Assembly: GCA_027186245.1 (NCBI GenBank) | Contig: CP114487.1 | Span: forward strand, 9,729,001 to 9,793,000 | Origin: Coriaria nepalensis | Taxonomy: Eukaryota; Streptophyta; Magnoliopsida; Cucurbitales; Coriariaceae | Direction: 5' to 3' | Length of the DNA stretch: 64,000 nucleotides | In this document: positions 37,937 through 51,067 of the stretch, in pieces | How positions within the stretch are numbered: position 1 is the stretch's first letter | Layout of the letters: each line of letters starts with the position of its first letter | The notes under the pieces: generated by a model | Seen by the model: the letters and a program-made list of their open reading frames with translations, nothing else | What the model was told of the DNA's origin: nothing | Database searches by the model: none | Translations under genes and position numbers: made by a program

Positions 37937-38425
37937 CTCTCGTAGAGGAAGGAGAGAGCGCGCGCTCTGTGTTGGTTCTGTTGTCTGTTAACTGTTAACT
38001 ACTGGCGCTCATGACCGGTGAGACTGAAAGAAAGGCTCTTGATGGGTCAATGATAAAAGGATCCGACAAATCAAAATAGTCGGGCAACCCATGGGCCGTG
38101 GTGCCTGGGCTCAATTTTCGAGCGTGGGAGGTAATTGTAGGCCACAGTGAATCAGATAGGCCCAAAAATCAACATAGTGAACACCAACTATTTCGGGTCA
38201 AGCCCAATATTAAAATTTATCGGGCCCAGAGCTCTAAACTAAAGCTCAAGGATCGGATCATGATTATCCATTAATATAACCATTTGCAAATTTGAAAGAA
38301 CTTGTAGATTTACAATTTGATGGAAAATTAACAGTCATATCTAGGTATTAGATTGACAAATAGGAACATATAAATGTTGGAGATATTACAAGAGTTTGAC
38401 ATGTTAATTGTCTTCATGATCATGA
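37937..38425. other. Spacer between SPOC gene start and bHLH gene end
   Basis: Upstream region of the SPOC gene with several GGCCCA / TGGGCC words (38094, 38109, 38158-38164, 38224), which resemble site II elements common in promoters of housekeeping plant genes. No gene is recognised. Confidence 0.5.
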
Positions 38426-39939
38426 CTAAGGTTGTAGTAAAGGTGATATCTTCTGGTGTAGACCAATATCCATTCCATTGTAAGCGAGTGGGGCGTACAT
38501 CCACAGTTCATCAGAACTTAAAAGCTACATAGAAACACAATATGCAATTAAACAACCATATTTATACAGCTAGCGATCATGATCATCAGTTTTATATATG
38601 TTACGGTCGAAATCATTCGATCGGTTAATGTTGCGTGAATGAAGTGGGTTAATTATAGGTTAATATTAATGCATATGTATACCTTTATTTGGAGCTGCAA
38701 AAACTTGACATAATGAACAGCCTCTTCAAGCATGGTGCTAATGTCAACCTTTGTTCCATTAGGAATCAGTTTCTGTAGGATCCGTAATCGCTCGTTAATC
38801 TTCTCTCTTCGTTTCTGCATTTTAGTATTAAACATTAGAATATGTAGTAAGAATGCATGCATGTGTACATGGTAGACAGCCATTTGAATGTGCAACAGTA
38901 TTTATTTAGTGATGTTAAATAACATAATTAGTAGGTCCGTACCCTTGCGTAGAGACTCTGAGGATCAGTGGCTGAGCCTCTTGTGGCTCTCATCTTCCCA
39001 TTCAAATTAAGAGCTGTAGATGTACAACTCTTGGACTCTTTTGTTTGATCAGGACCTGATGATGACCCATTGATGATGTTTTCCTCGGAAGCGACATCGT
39101 CCTGATCCGAACCGGAATTAGTACTACTATTAGAGTTTATTTGTCCCTGATGACCAGATCCTGCTTTTCCGTCTTCTTCATTAATTTTATTGAATGATTT
39201 GCCTTCGGATTCGGAAGTGTTCTTCTGCCTCTTCTTTGACTCGGCAGTAGCACTGGTCCTCTTCTTATGTACCCACATACATATTAAGTAATTAATTACA
39301 AATTAAACTAAGAAGCAAGAACTAGATAGAATCGGGCGATAGATTATGTGTTTTAACCGGTTATATAATATATATAGATATATGTATACTTACATAGCGT
39401 GAAACCCGAGTTTTCTTGATCTCGATCTGGTTATCGGATATAGATGCATCTAATTTCCTTTTGAGATGAGAAATATCCTTGCCCGGAACAGTTATAGCCA
39501 TTGGTAAGTCGATGTCATTAAAACCACCACCTTGCTGGAAAAGTGACTTGACAGTTTGATCTTCTGTTAGAATGTCCGTAAATGCAGGATTAACAAATGG
39601 GCCGGCCGACATCATAGTGTTAATAAGAACATCGTTATTAATTTCCAATGCCGGAGAATAATAATCATGATGATCAGCTCCTTGTTTTATACAGTGCAGA
39701 TCATAATTAGTGTTGAAATTTTCCAAAGAATGATCATTTACCAAATAAGACGTCTCTCCAAACTGGTAATGAATATCGTCGTGAACGTGAAGTATCGGAC
39801 TAGAAGCTGCTTGTTGGCCAAGAAAATGCGGCGTGTAATCCATTACCGGATTATGATCTTGATCGGACGAAAACATTGCGGTAATGAAGTCGCAAGGATC
39901 CCCACCAGGAAAATTATTATTCATTCCAAAAGACTCCAT
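38426..39939 (-). CDS. RSL2: RHD6-like / RSL class bHLH transcription factor
   Basis: Four exons: 39939-39394, 39263-38943, 38814-38683 and 38524-38426, giving 365 residues. The bHLH spans [40 protein letters not shown] and [13 protein letters not shown], and the C-terminus [20 protein letters not shown] is the RSL signature. Such factors promote root hair growth downstream of RHD6. Length and the long variable N-terminus point to RSL2/RSL3 (bHLH85/84) more than to the shorter RSL4, but the orthologue is not certain. A further ATG upstream in frame (40110) is unlikely, since MESFGMNN fits a start and a TATA-like word lies upstream of it at 40053-40060. The exon 2 acceptor (CATAAG) is weak and could shift by one codon. 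Confidence 0.88.
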
Positions 39940-40050
39940 AACTTTTATAAATATCTTCTTCAAGCTTTTCGTAAAGTGGATTTTGAATTTTGATTGTACT
40001 AATTGTATAACTAGGTCTAGTACTTTTAGTGTGGAGGGGAGTACAGTCGA

Positions 40051-40060
40051 GCTATATATA
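40051..40060 (-). promoter_or_regulatory. TATA box candidate for the RSL bHLH gene
   Basis: TATATATAGC on the minus strand, about 115 bases before the ATG at 39939. Position and sequence fit a TATA box. The transcription start is not determinable here. Confidence 0.5.
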
Positions 40061-41090
40061 CAGTACTGGACCCTGCTATAGGAATGTTGTTGGTAGGATA
40101 TCGGCTTCATCCATTAGTATAATACTAATGGAATTCTCAATTCGCAACCATTTGTGATGGTTATACATATGGTCTTCATTCTCTGTTTGTGGGGACAGAT
40201 GGTAGCTAGCAGGCCACGGTGGCAAATTAAGTTGCATGCAATTGTTTGATTAAGATAATGGAATCGATTTATCACGTTTAGGCTTTGTCAAAAAGAGAAT
40301 CACGAGTAAACTGTTGTTTAGGTCTCTAATCAATGCTGACACTTAGTTGATTAATGGTTAATAACTTGATACAGGTGTGTTGAAGTGATCAAGTATGTGT
40401 TTAGTCTCGAAGTTAAATGTACTTACGTTTATAATAGACAATGATCAGTTAGAAGAATAGACAAGTACAGCCTAAGAGGTCGGCCAGATCGTGGAGATGA
40501 TGGGATCGAGACTTAAAACATTTGTTTAAACTGGGACAGGGTAACCTTCAAACTCGTTCTATGTCTGCTCAAACTGTCGTAACTCTTAATTATTAAACAT
40601 GCAGATAATATTCTTCTTCTTCCTCAATCTTCAACGCATGGTGTAAAATCATACTTCGTGTAACAAATAAATTAATAAAGAAATATAATAAATTAAAAAG
40701 CCCATTAATCCATGGCTGTACAGCACAGCTAGCTAGTTAGGAAGAAAGCTCAACCACATTCTTATCACGGCCACCCTCCACCTAACCTTGTAAGGTTGGC
40801 ACGCCTCATTTTTTTTTTTTTTCAATTTCAACTCTTATCCGCAGCTACTTAAGACCCAGATAAGACCCATATATTATTATTATTTTCTTCTTTTTTTTTT
40901 TTTTTTGGTATTTAGGTTTTACTTGTAATGTGATTAGACAATTTAGTAAAATGAAAAAAAAAGAAAAAAAAAAGCAAAATATAAATTAGAAAGATGATTT
41001 CGATTTTGTCCATTGTATGGTCCCGATTGATATGAATATATTATTTAAATTAAATAAAAAAGAATCTAATCATTATTTATGATATGTGTC

Positions 41091-41640
41091 GGAACAAGTT
41101 TAGATATAATCTTGTAAATGAAGTATGAACCGATGAGTCTATACCAAACTGATATCAGATCATTCTCTAATGATTCAAGAAATCGAAGTGCCGAGCTAAA
41201 CGTCTGAACCAAAAATTTGCCAATTCATTCCATAATCAAGGAACTTTGCATAATTGATCGTATAAGGAAGAGGTAGTAATATCCGAACATAAGGGTCGAA
41301 TGATAATCATTTAACCAATAAAAGCTTATAGGAATTACATATTTATTAATTACTTCATAAGTGACGAAATAAAATGTCTCAATGGAGTCATTAATATGAT
41401 CAGATGTTACAAATGAGTAATGAGCCTTAATAGTCCTATCTTGTAAGCAGTATATAAATAGAAGCCCTTCAGAAAGAGGAAGGGAGGCTCTTATATATAT
41501 GAGCAATACTTACAAAACTTCTCTCTATCCCTTATTAGCTCTTTCTGATTTTTCTGACTTTGATTGTTAGAGAGATAACTATTCCTATATTTTTTGTGTG
41601 GTTTTGCAGGTGCACTCGGTCATGGAACGTAGGACATACG
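41091..41640 (+). mobile_element. Candidate solo LTR (Ty3/gypsy-like), uncertain
   Basis: The stretch opens with TGTCGGAACAAG and has a TATA-like TATATAAATAG at about 41451-41461. It continues through pyrimidine-rich leader sequence to TTTTGCAGGTGCACTCGGTC at about 41605-41624, a layout like the U3-R-U5 of plant gypsy LTRs. There is no internal coding region, no second copy in the window, and no clean target-site duplication that I could find, so boundaries are approximate. Confidence 0.35.
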
Positions 41641-43938
41641 TTGAGGCCAATATGAATTTAAATGACCCACATTTTTTTGCAAAATAATCCATGTGTTAAG
41701 ACATGTATAAAGTAGATTTTTTTACAAGAAAAATGGTAGATAACGTGGAAATGTATGTTATAAAATTAAAACCCAGTTATAACCAGAAGAATATTTATGT
41801 CCGTTCATAGTTTTAGGACACATAAACTAAATTGATAAATATTTGTAGGAGGGAGTCAATCATGTTTTTACGTACATTCATCAACTTTGATATTAGGACA
41901 TTAGGACTGCTCTATAAGATCTTCAAATGATCGGTTAGAAGATTGGTTGTTAATGATTCCCCTATGTTTGGTTTGAGTTTAAGGAGGTCCATCCTAGAAT
42001 GTCGTATAACGTTTGTGATTATATTCTATATTTATTTAATAATATCATGAGTCCAACTATTTCTTTAAGATTTACAACTTGTGAAATTATCTCTTGAATA
42101 TATATAACATCCCCTGAAGGCATAACATCCATAGCAGGCCACCGCTAACCAGTCCAAGCAAGTTGATGGCAGACGCGTAAGGAATGATTTCATGGTCTGT
42201 CGCCAAATTTTCATAAACTCATAAACTCCTAAGAATTGGGGAATTTAGAGAGAGAAGAGAATTAGAGCAGGAACTTCAAGATTTCTCCTTCTATTTTAAC
42301 TTTTACATTGCTCTTTTATACAATTCGTCTATATGTTTTTTCTGTTACAATTCAGTTTGTTCGGTTACTGAAGATGTTATTTTCGATTTGCCTTGCAGTT
42401 GAGCTAGACACGGCGCTCACGTGCTCGACTCGAACTTCATCTCACTCACTGAGCTAAGCTAGCTGCTTTTCTTTTGTTGGGCCCTATCTGTAATCGGCCC
42501 ACCAAGCTGGCGGAAGGGCATTCCATCGCGACATGTCATCTCTCGTTCATATTAAGATTATTGTTCTACTTACAGATTTACTAATTCTATTGTCTTATAT
42601 TGTTTGATTCATTGATGTATATTCATTCTATCCTATTAATCTAGAAATTCATTTGAGGTTGACTTTGACTCTCTTTTTCCTTGTTTACAGAGAGAGAATC
42701 TGAAGACGTTTATAGTAGTTTAATGAAAACATGGATATGATTGGCTAATACAATTGGGTGGTTGCAGTTACAGTAGTGTTTATTGAGATTGGTCGGTTAA
42801 TATTCTATTTTCTTAAATAAGGTAATTTATTTTATTTAAATAAAAAAGTTTAATTATTTTGATTAAAATTAAAAGTAATGACAGAAGCAGCAGCTTACTA
42901 AATAAATCCTAAAGTCATACTAATTAGATCAATTCATTGTTCTAGATCTCATGATCATACGTAATCAAACACATCATCATCCGAGTAAGAAGAAAAATAA
43001 ATTTAAAAAATGATGACGTGTTAAAAATTGTAAATAAAAATTATATTCCATATATATATATGCTAAAAGGACTTCCATATTGGATAAAAGCATGGAAATT
43101 ACCTCCATGCCACGTGTAGCTTCGTACAAAAAACCTGTTGAAAATGCAATTTTTCCTTTGTAATAAATAATACAGTAATAGGTACATGAACCTGTATGTT
43201 ACTTGTCTTATCGAACAATTATACGGAAGCACCGATGTGGCCGATGAATCAAAACATGAAAAAGTCAAACATCGAGACCTTTTAAAATGCCCCACTGTTT
43301 TGGTGGGATATTATTTGGGTCAGTCAATTATGGCGTAACAAAGAAGAAAGTTTATAAATCATAACTAAATTCAACCTTATTACCCAAAAAAAACATGTCT
43401 TACCCGTTGAGTTACCTACCTCATTCAGTGGTGTCACGCTGTCAGCTCTCCTTATTTCAAATTTTAACACCAGGAAATTAGGACAAAATTGTAAGTACTA
43501 GATTGTAAGAATACGACATTCCCACTGGCGACAAGTTTGTTTTGGTTGTGGTGTGTTTAAAATTAGGCCAAGTGCCCCCTCCAACCATTTCAGCTGCCTT
43601 CCACTTGCTTTAACATTAATATACATTTTCTCCACATCACAAAGCATTGAATCAAACTCATCTTATATGCCCACTTCTTCTAATACACTCTGAATGAGTC
43701 CAATATCTGTCTCGACTATGGCGGTTCTTCTTGGCACTTGTTCTAGTACATTCCACTTTTTTCCGTTCAAGGTCGGCTTCGACAACGAAAAGTCAGCCGC
43801 TCTCTTTACATCATAAACGCCGGCCAAACTGCATTTCTTTCTTTTAGTTCCAGACCGCATTTGTTTTAATCTGGAAGGAAGGACCTGTTTGTTTTGACTA
43901 GCATTACAAAACTAGGAAACAGTCATCGCTTTAGTCTT

Positions 43939-43966
43939 TAGTCCTTAGTCCCTAGTCCCTAGTCCC
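43939..43966. repeat. 7-bp tandem repeat (TAGTCCC)n
   Basis: About four copies of a 7-bp unit, slightly degenerate at the left end. It resembles but is not the plant telomere unit CCCTAAA. Confidence 0.75.
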
Positions 43967-44207
43967 CCACGACTGTTTCCGTAACATATTTCAGCGTTTG
44001 ACCAATTTTTATTTATTTATTTTTACATTTCGCCACCAACTTATTAACAAAACGTGCACCACTTCCTCTTGTATTATAATTATAATATTAATATTAATAA
44101 TTATAATAATTATTTATTATACTACCAATTTTGATTTTACTTGAGAATCCCTCTTACTTTTTCCCACCACTTCTCACGCAACTTCCTTTCTTTACTACTG
44201 CCCTCCT

Positions 44208-44214
44208 TATAAAA
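44208..44214 (+). promoter_or_regulatory. TATA box of the ZAT10-like gene
   Basis: TATAAAA 82 bases before the ATG at 44296, in a CT-rich promoter context. Confidence 0.6.
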
Positions 44215-44295
44215 GACTTTCTCCCTCTTTTTTATTTCGGTCACTCACTTCAGAAACTGAAAAACTGAAAGACCTCACTCAACCAAATCGATCGA

Positions 44296-45051
44296 ATGGC
44301 TCTCGAAGCTCTCAACTCGCCAACCACGCCATCGCCTTCTTTCCACTACAAGGAACCAAATCTTCACTCCATGAACGAGCCATGGACCAAGCGCAAGCGC
44401 TCCAAGCGTCCAAGGATCGACCAGGCTCCGACGGAGGAAGAATACCTCGCTCTCTGCCTCGTCATGCTAGCTCGCGGCGGAGAAGGCGGCGCTGCTGCAA
44501 CTACAACAAATTCCACCGCATCCGTGCACCGACGAGATCTTCCTCCTCCTTCCGATCAGTCGCAGGCGATGAAACAGAGATACAAGTGCTCTGTTTGTGA
44601 CAAGGCGTTTTCGTCTTATCAGGCTTTAGGTGGGCACAAAGCCAGCCATAGGAAACACACCGGAGGTGAAGATCACACATCGACTTCCTCCGTCATCACG
44701 AATTCCGCCGCCGCCACCACAACCTCCGCCGGCGGTAGGTCACATGAGTGCTCTATCTGCCACAAATCATTTCCCACCGGTCAGGCCTTAGGCGGACACA
44801 AGCGCTGCCATTACGAAGGAGGAAACAAGGAGACCAATAACGGCGGTGCTACTGCATCCTCCTCCTCCGGTGTAGGTTCAATCCAGAGCGTCACCGTCAG
44901 CCACCGTGACTTCGATCTAAACTTACCGGCGTTGCCTGATTTATCTCCAAAATTCCTTGTATCTGGCGACGACGAGGTGGAGAGTCCTCACCCGATGAAG
45001 AAGCCTCGCCTCTTGATGCCGCCTAAAGTTGAAATCTATGGAAATCACTGA
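44296..45051 (+). CDS. ZAT10: ZAT10/STZ-like C2H2 zinc finger repressor
   Basis: Intronless, 251 residues. In order: the basic B-box KRKRSKRPR (residues 32-40), the L-box [15 protein letters not shown] (47-61), and two C2H2 fingers with the plant QALGGH helix, [19 protein letters not shown] from residue 96 and [19 protein letters not shown] from 150. The EAR repression motif DLNLPALP is at 207-214. This is the C1-2i layout of ZAT10/ZAT6, stress-induced repressors acting in salt, cold, drought and defence responses. It lacks an intron as the family does. The exact paralogue (ZAT10 or ZAT6) cannot be fixed without a tree. Confidence 0.95.
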   Translation: MALEALNSPTTPSPSFHYKEPNLHSMNEPWTKRKRSKRPRIDQAPTEEEYLALCLVMLARGGEGGAAATTTNSTASVHRRDLPPPSDQSQAMKQRYKCSVCDKAFSSYQALGGHKASHRKHTGGEDHTSTSSVITNSAAATTTSAGGRSHECSICHKSFPTGQALGGHKRCHYEGGNKETNNGGATASSSSGVGSIQSVTVSHRDFDLNLPALPDLSPKFLVSGDDEVESPHPMKKPRLLMPPKVEIYGNH

Positions 45052-46596
45052 GCTAGTAGATTTGAGTAGCTTCATAGAGGAATTTTGATTAGAATTCCAG
45101 TCTGGTTTTAATATTTTATTTATTAGTCGGTGAAATTTTTATTCTTCTTTATGTACATTAAAAAGTAGAACTCCAGTCACCATTTTAGATGCTTGCTTGT
45201 ACACTGCAGTTGTACTTTCAGTTGCCATAATTAAATTAAATTAAATTTATTTTACAAAAAAATTACTAGCCCAGTTAAAGAATACAGTCCATGAACGCCT
45301 TCCAAACGTCAGGTTGGCCCACGAAACGCCAGAAGTACTAGATCTAACATCTTACACACACCCGTGTTAAGTGTGTTGGTGTGATATGGATAAGAACTTG
45401 GAAGTGGTAGTAATAAGATAGCGTTGGCGTTGGGAGTTTGCAAACTGTTTCCGTGTGGATGTGATTACAGCCTTGCACGTTAACACTTAAACAGGTGGCG
45501 TTTCTATACATTTACTTGAGTTTAGGCATCGCTTTCTCTCCCAGGGTCCTAACTTTGTCACTTACTACTTGGCAAACTACGAAATTGCCACGTCGTAGAA
45601 ATCTGGGTCGAGTGTACTCAGATTGGTTATTCTCTTTTTATTCCCTACGATTATACTAAACTTTACTTACAGAAGATAAACAACAAATTTAAGACCTTTT
45701 AATCTTATCTTTTTCACAAGCAATACTATATATCTCAGCGTAGCGTAGCGCAGCCATTGGCCAAGTCTCGTGCACAGATAGAAGAACAGTACACGTTTCT
45801 CAACCTTTATCGGCACGTGATCAAATGATCAGTTCCTGAAAACTGAAAAGCTTGGGAATGAAGGAAGAAAATTTTAAGAATCAACTACTACGTAACTAGT
45901 CTATATACGTGAATATTCACGTGGCCATCTGTCATGTTAATATAATATTCTCCGATTTTATCCAGCCAAACTAGGCCTCCGCTGGCCGGCGGCAGGTAGG
46001 TTTTCTACTTTCTAGTCTTTGGTCAAATAGTATACGGTGCCAAACTCAAGTTACTACACGGGAAAAAAATCTAGTAGCTAAATTCAGGCGCTGCAAATGA
46101 GTTGGGCTCTATTTGTTGGTGGGTCTGACTTAAAATAGTATTACTCGGCCCATTAGATGAAAGCTAAGATTGGGCTACTAAAGATATTGTTCCAATTAAA
46201 GGCCTACAGTAGTGGGACGACATCGGATCAAGTTGAAAAAACAGAGTCGCGGGGAAACGTAGCCGCGCTCTTGCCCAGAGTTTGGAAGATAAATTCATTA
46301 CCCATGTGACGTCAAAGTTGTAGGCCCCACTATCGTACTACCGCCATTTAACTTAACTACAGTTACTTTTTCCTGACTCTGACCCCACCTACTATGCCTT
46401 TAGCCAACCGTATTATTTCCCTTTATTTATTAACCCCCCTTGGCATCCTCTAAACTTCCCCGAGTCACTCTTTTCCCACACTCTGTTCTTCAGTCTCTTG
46501 CGTCCAAAGTTAGCACTTAAATCTGAAGGTGAGAACGATACTTTTTGTTTCTTCTTCTTTTAAATATCTTTTCATCGGAAATACGGGACGGTGAAG
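45052..46596. other. Spacer between ZAT10-like and LBD genes
   Basis: 3' flank of the ZAT10-like gene and upstream region of the LBD gene. G-box-like CACGTG words occur at 45814-45819 and 45918-45923. No gene is recognised. Confidence 0.5.
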
Positions 46597-47360
46597 ATGA
46601 GTTGCAACGGTTGCAGAGTGCTCAGGAAGGGATGCAGCGACACGTGCGTACTGAGATCGTGCCTGCACTGGATCGACTCTCCGGAAGCTCAAGGCTACGC
46701 CACCTTGTTCCTCGCCAAGTTCTTCGGCCGCAGCGACCTCCTATCCTTCATCTCCGCCGTTCATGAACACCAGCGACCTGGTAATTTCAACACTATATCA
46801 TCACTCTTTTTTTTTTTTTTTCATTTTGGTAAATTAAGAGAAGTTCTAGACTCTAATTTCACTTGTTTCTTTCCTTGAAATTTGTCTCAGCTTTGTTTCA
46901 GTCTCTGTTATTTGAAGCTTGTGGCCGAACGATAAATCCAGTAAATGGAGCTGTAGGACTTCTATCGAACGGGAACTGGCACCTATGCCAGGCGGCGGTA
47001 GAAACAGTGCTCGCCGGTGGAGTTATCCGGCCGATACATGGATTTCTTTCTGGAAATTTGATGCCGAATGTTGATGAATCGTCTCTGATCACATTCAATA
47101 CATATGTATGCTCGGCACAAAACCTTCACCATGCATCGGGATCCTCGCCGGATTACGACGCGAGAGAGTATCAATCGTTTGATTCCGATCAATTCCTTCC
47201 TCCTAATATATCAACCAAAATGGGAACGGATAGGCGGAGGAACTTTCCGGCTAGAAAGATGGCGCGAAATACGACGAGTCGAGATTCTGAGGAGTCGGTG
47301 GTGACGAGCTTGGGAGCTGATCGAAGCAAGGAGCGGAAACTTTTGAATCTTTTTATGTGA
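46597..47360 (+). CDS. Class II LOB-domain protein (LBD37-42 group)
   Basis: Two exons, 46597-46780 and 46891-47360, joined after EHQRP as in the family, giving 217 residues. The LOB domain starts with [17 protein letters not shown], the CX2CX6CX3C block (Cys3, 6, 13, 17). Then come [20 protein letters not shown] and [22 protein letters not shown]. The class I leucine zipper is absent, so this is class II (LBD37-42). LBD37-39 members repress nitrogen-response and anthocyanin genes. The wording here is closest to what I know of LBD40-42, whose roles are less clear. The C-terminal half is variable and ends KLLNLFM. Confidence 0.92.
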
Positions 47361-47595
47361 TCAGATGATAAGGGATTCTGTGAAGCAGAGAGTTTTGAAA
47401 TTGGTAAGTGAGAAATTATAGTAGTGCTGTGTAAAACTCGGTGAATGGCGAACTGTAATAATGCAGTGAGTGAGAAAGATTAAGATGGTAAGATTATCGA
47501 TATCGAAATCCTTTCACCGGAATAAAGTCAGGCGCCTTTTTGGGAATAAAATTTCTGTGCTCCGGCCTCCGACTGTTTTTTTTTTTCTCTTTTAA

Positions 47596-47627
<32 letters not shown>

Positions 47628-50001
47628 ATAAAAGGAGTTTAGGCTGGTAATGATGACGTGCGTTTGTCTGGTTTTGGGGGAGGGTGAATTCGTCAGGTGC
47701 ATGGATTTCGCGGTGGCCGTACACCGCCACTTGGGGTGGCCGTACACCGCCACTTGGGGTGGCTGAGTGGCTCTTACCTTCCAAACAAACTGACACTCTG
47801 ACCGCTCTGTTTCGACCGAATACCTTTAAATATATAAATATATATATATTGAAATACCCACAAGGGAGAATCAGGGTATCAAAATTTAGAAGGCTGCAAT
47901 CTTGATTCCCTGCCGATAAACCTGGACAGGTTAAAATGATTGGTAATGGGTTAGTCTTTATAGCATGTTTGGTTGGTTATCCCTGTAAAAAGATTTTTTA
48001 CGGAATCGACTTTTAGTGGTAATTTGGATCCCTTTCAACTATTTTCATCATCTTCATAAACATTAATATCATGAAAATTAATAGAATTATTTATAGTTAA
48101 ATAGGGAAATGAAAAAGTGAATCTTGACCATCCAATCCTCCCAAAACATGACATAGTTACAGTTTGAGAAGGGAAGAGACCAAGGGTGGGACCCATAATC
48201 TTAATCTTTTTTTAAAAAAAAAATTCTTTTATAAAAGGAAAAAAGGATAAGAAATCAATGCGGTGCACGTCAGCTTCCTCCATAGATATGGACCTCCGCC
48301 GTTGGAAGTGGGTTCCACGGCATCACCACCTTTTTTGATCAAAAAGGTCGGGTAAGGAAAAGAGACTCAAGAATATATTTTTATTCTAATCCATTCGCTT
48401 CGCGTCGCCGCGTCCAATAGCACACATTGTGGACCCCACATGCTACAAGACAATTTCATCATATGATCAAATAAATGGGTAAGAAGTTAAAAACTCCACA
48501 AATTCGTCTTCTAACCAATATTGGCATATCTCATGTATGCTGAAAACATGAGGGTGTGGGTCATGGTCATGGGCCCATGGCGACCGGCCCAATTACTCAG
48601 ACAAAACCATCAACTATGATACCGTGAGTAATTATGAAACAATTTACTTTTGGAGAAAATCAAACTCATAACTTTGGTGGGTGGGATCAGGGATGTGTCT
48701 TCTCAAATAATATACTAAACAGATTGCAGAGACGGGAAATTTTGGGTTGTTCATGGGATGCAAACTCCTTCAACTACGCATCGAGGGAAATCTCAATTCT
48801 TAGATCTTCATGTCGATTTATGAAATTAATGGTGTAGAACGGGACTTACATCTAAAGAAGTGCAAGGGCAGTTGTATTGTTAATGGGTGGAAGGAGATTT
48901 ATTTGTACGGAAAGTTTAAAAAAAAAAACCACCAGATAATAGATAGTAAAAATGCATTACCATCCCAGACAATACAGCTTTCGTTTTCCTTTTGGCTCAA
49001 AAAAGGATATAATGCATGAGACTGTTTATGAAGAACCTTTGTGAGGGTTAACCAAGCATGAAGAGTAAAAGAACAGCAAACAATCATTCTCTACTTCAAA
49101 TCCATCGTCATAGTTCTCTACTTGGAGTGGGGATAATAATAGATTACACCACCATAAAGCATAGGAGAAATTCTTTGACAAACAGTATCTATGGTGAACC
49201 AGTCTATCTTAACTGTACATGTAAATTTCATGTGTATAACAATATAATGCAACAAGATCCTGAAGATTCACTATTTGAATTTAATGTCACATGACAAATC
49301 AAACAAGAATGCTCTGAATCAAAATAACTAGAGAAATGCACTGGATAACGCCTTCAAGATCACAATGAAATTTTAATTTCTCTAGGCGTTAATGCAGAAG
49401 TTGGAGCAACCAATTACAATTTCAAAGCACATCAATTTGGTCATCCTCTTTTTATCAAAGAAACTGCTCACCATAAAGAGTGGCTGTCCGTTGGATGAAA
49501 GCTCTGATAAGATTTAAGAGCGGCTACTCGTTTAATGGAATAGAAGATTTATACAGTTGAATGTTAGCTCATTCGATTATAAGCTCCTCAGCTTTTAAGT
49601 TACAGCTCAGCTTAATTAACTTATCAAGTCCTTCCTTAGCATGTGATTTTTTATTGTCACAAAAAGGTAAATTATGGGTCAACTTCGTTACTAAACCTTT
49701 AAGGGAGTCTTGCCAGCCAAGAATAATGAAAAAAGCTTCCAATTCAAAGCATTCATAAATTGCGTTCCAAAATGACATAAGATAATTGGACGTCCAACAA
49801 AATTTTAGGATCTGATAATAATATAAAACAGTGACAACTTTCAGTTTAAACGGGGCTTCATCAGAATAGAGGGAAACAAAAAGAAATTAGACCCAAAAAA
49901 AAAAACCTAAAAGAAAAAACACAGAATTAAGCTCCTGGCATGAGGTACCAACGAAGAATTAAGCTCCTGGTTATAAGCAGGTAAGCAGGCTTCTCACCCG
50001 G
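47361..50001. other. Spacer between LBD and RPS29 genes
   Basis: No gene is recognised. It contains a TA run at 47601-47627, a 23-bp tandem duplication at 47712-47757, and AT-rich sequence with short unconvincing frames. One at 49569-49778 on the minus strand has no known similarity. Confidence 0.5.
47712..47762. repeat. 23-bp tandem duplication
   Basis: Two perfect copies of a 23-bp unit beginning GGTGGCCGTACACCGCCAC (47712-47734 and 47735-47757) and the start of a third. Each unit contains the inverted words GTGGC and GCCAC. Confidence 0.9.
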
Positions 50002-50847
<846 letters not shown>

Positions 50848-50881
50848 CTTCTTCTCCTTCTTCGCCGATCGGTCCTTTCAA

Positions 50882-50890
50882 AACCCTAAT
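50882..50890. promoter_or_regulatory. Telo-box near the RPS29 start
   Basis: AAACCCTAA on the + strand, 35 bases before the RPS29 ATG. This element is typical of plant ribosomal protein gene promoters and 5' leaders. Confidence 0.6.
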
Positions 50891-51021
50891 TCTTAGCGGC
50901 GCTTATGGTGGTTGTGTTATGAGTTAAGGACCTAATGAACGAAAACTCTTAAAGCATTATATAGTTGGAAATCGGAATGCCCGTCTTTAACAGTTATGGC
51001 TGGTACGAAATTGATGGTTGA

Positions 51022-51067
51022 GGCCCATTGGGTCATTCGTATGGGTCATTAAAAGCGACGTTGGGCC
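51022..51067. promoter_or_regulatory. Pair of site II (TGGGCY) motifs upstream of RPS29
   Basis: GGCCCAT at 51022-51028 and TGGGCC at 51062-51067. With the telo-box they form the known promoter layout of plant ribosomal protein genes (TCP-binding site II). Confidence 0.55.

Larger units (their letters stand above)
40111..44207. other. Long spacer with retroelement-like stretches
   Basis: No intact gene. It includes a candidate solo LTR (41091-41640), a transposon-like stretch around 42110-42550 (the CCTTGCAGTTGAGCTAGAC region), and a TAGTCCC 7-bp run at 43939-43966. A 65-codon minus-strand frame at 43663-43860 has no recognised similarity and is probably chance. Confidence 0.5.

Noticed and set aside
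43663..43860. 65-codon minus-strand frame in the RSL-ZAT10 spacer
   Set aside because: No similarity recognised, no splice-consistent neighbours, and its length is expected by chance.
43939..43966. Possible interstitial telomere repeat
   Set aside because: The unit is TAGTCCC, not CCCTAAA or TTTAGGG.
47494..47796. 100-codon minus-strand frame downstream of the LBD gene
   Set aside because: It crosses the TA run and the 23-bp tandem repeat, with no domain or codon pattern of a gene.
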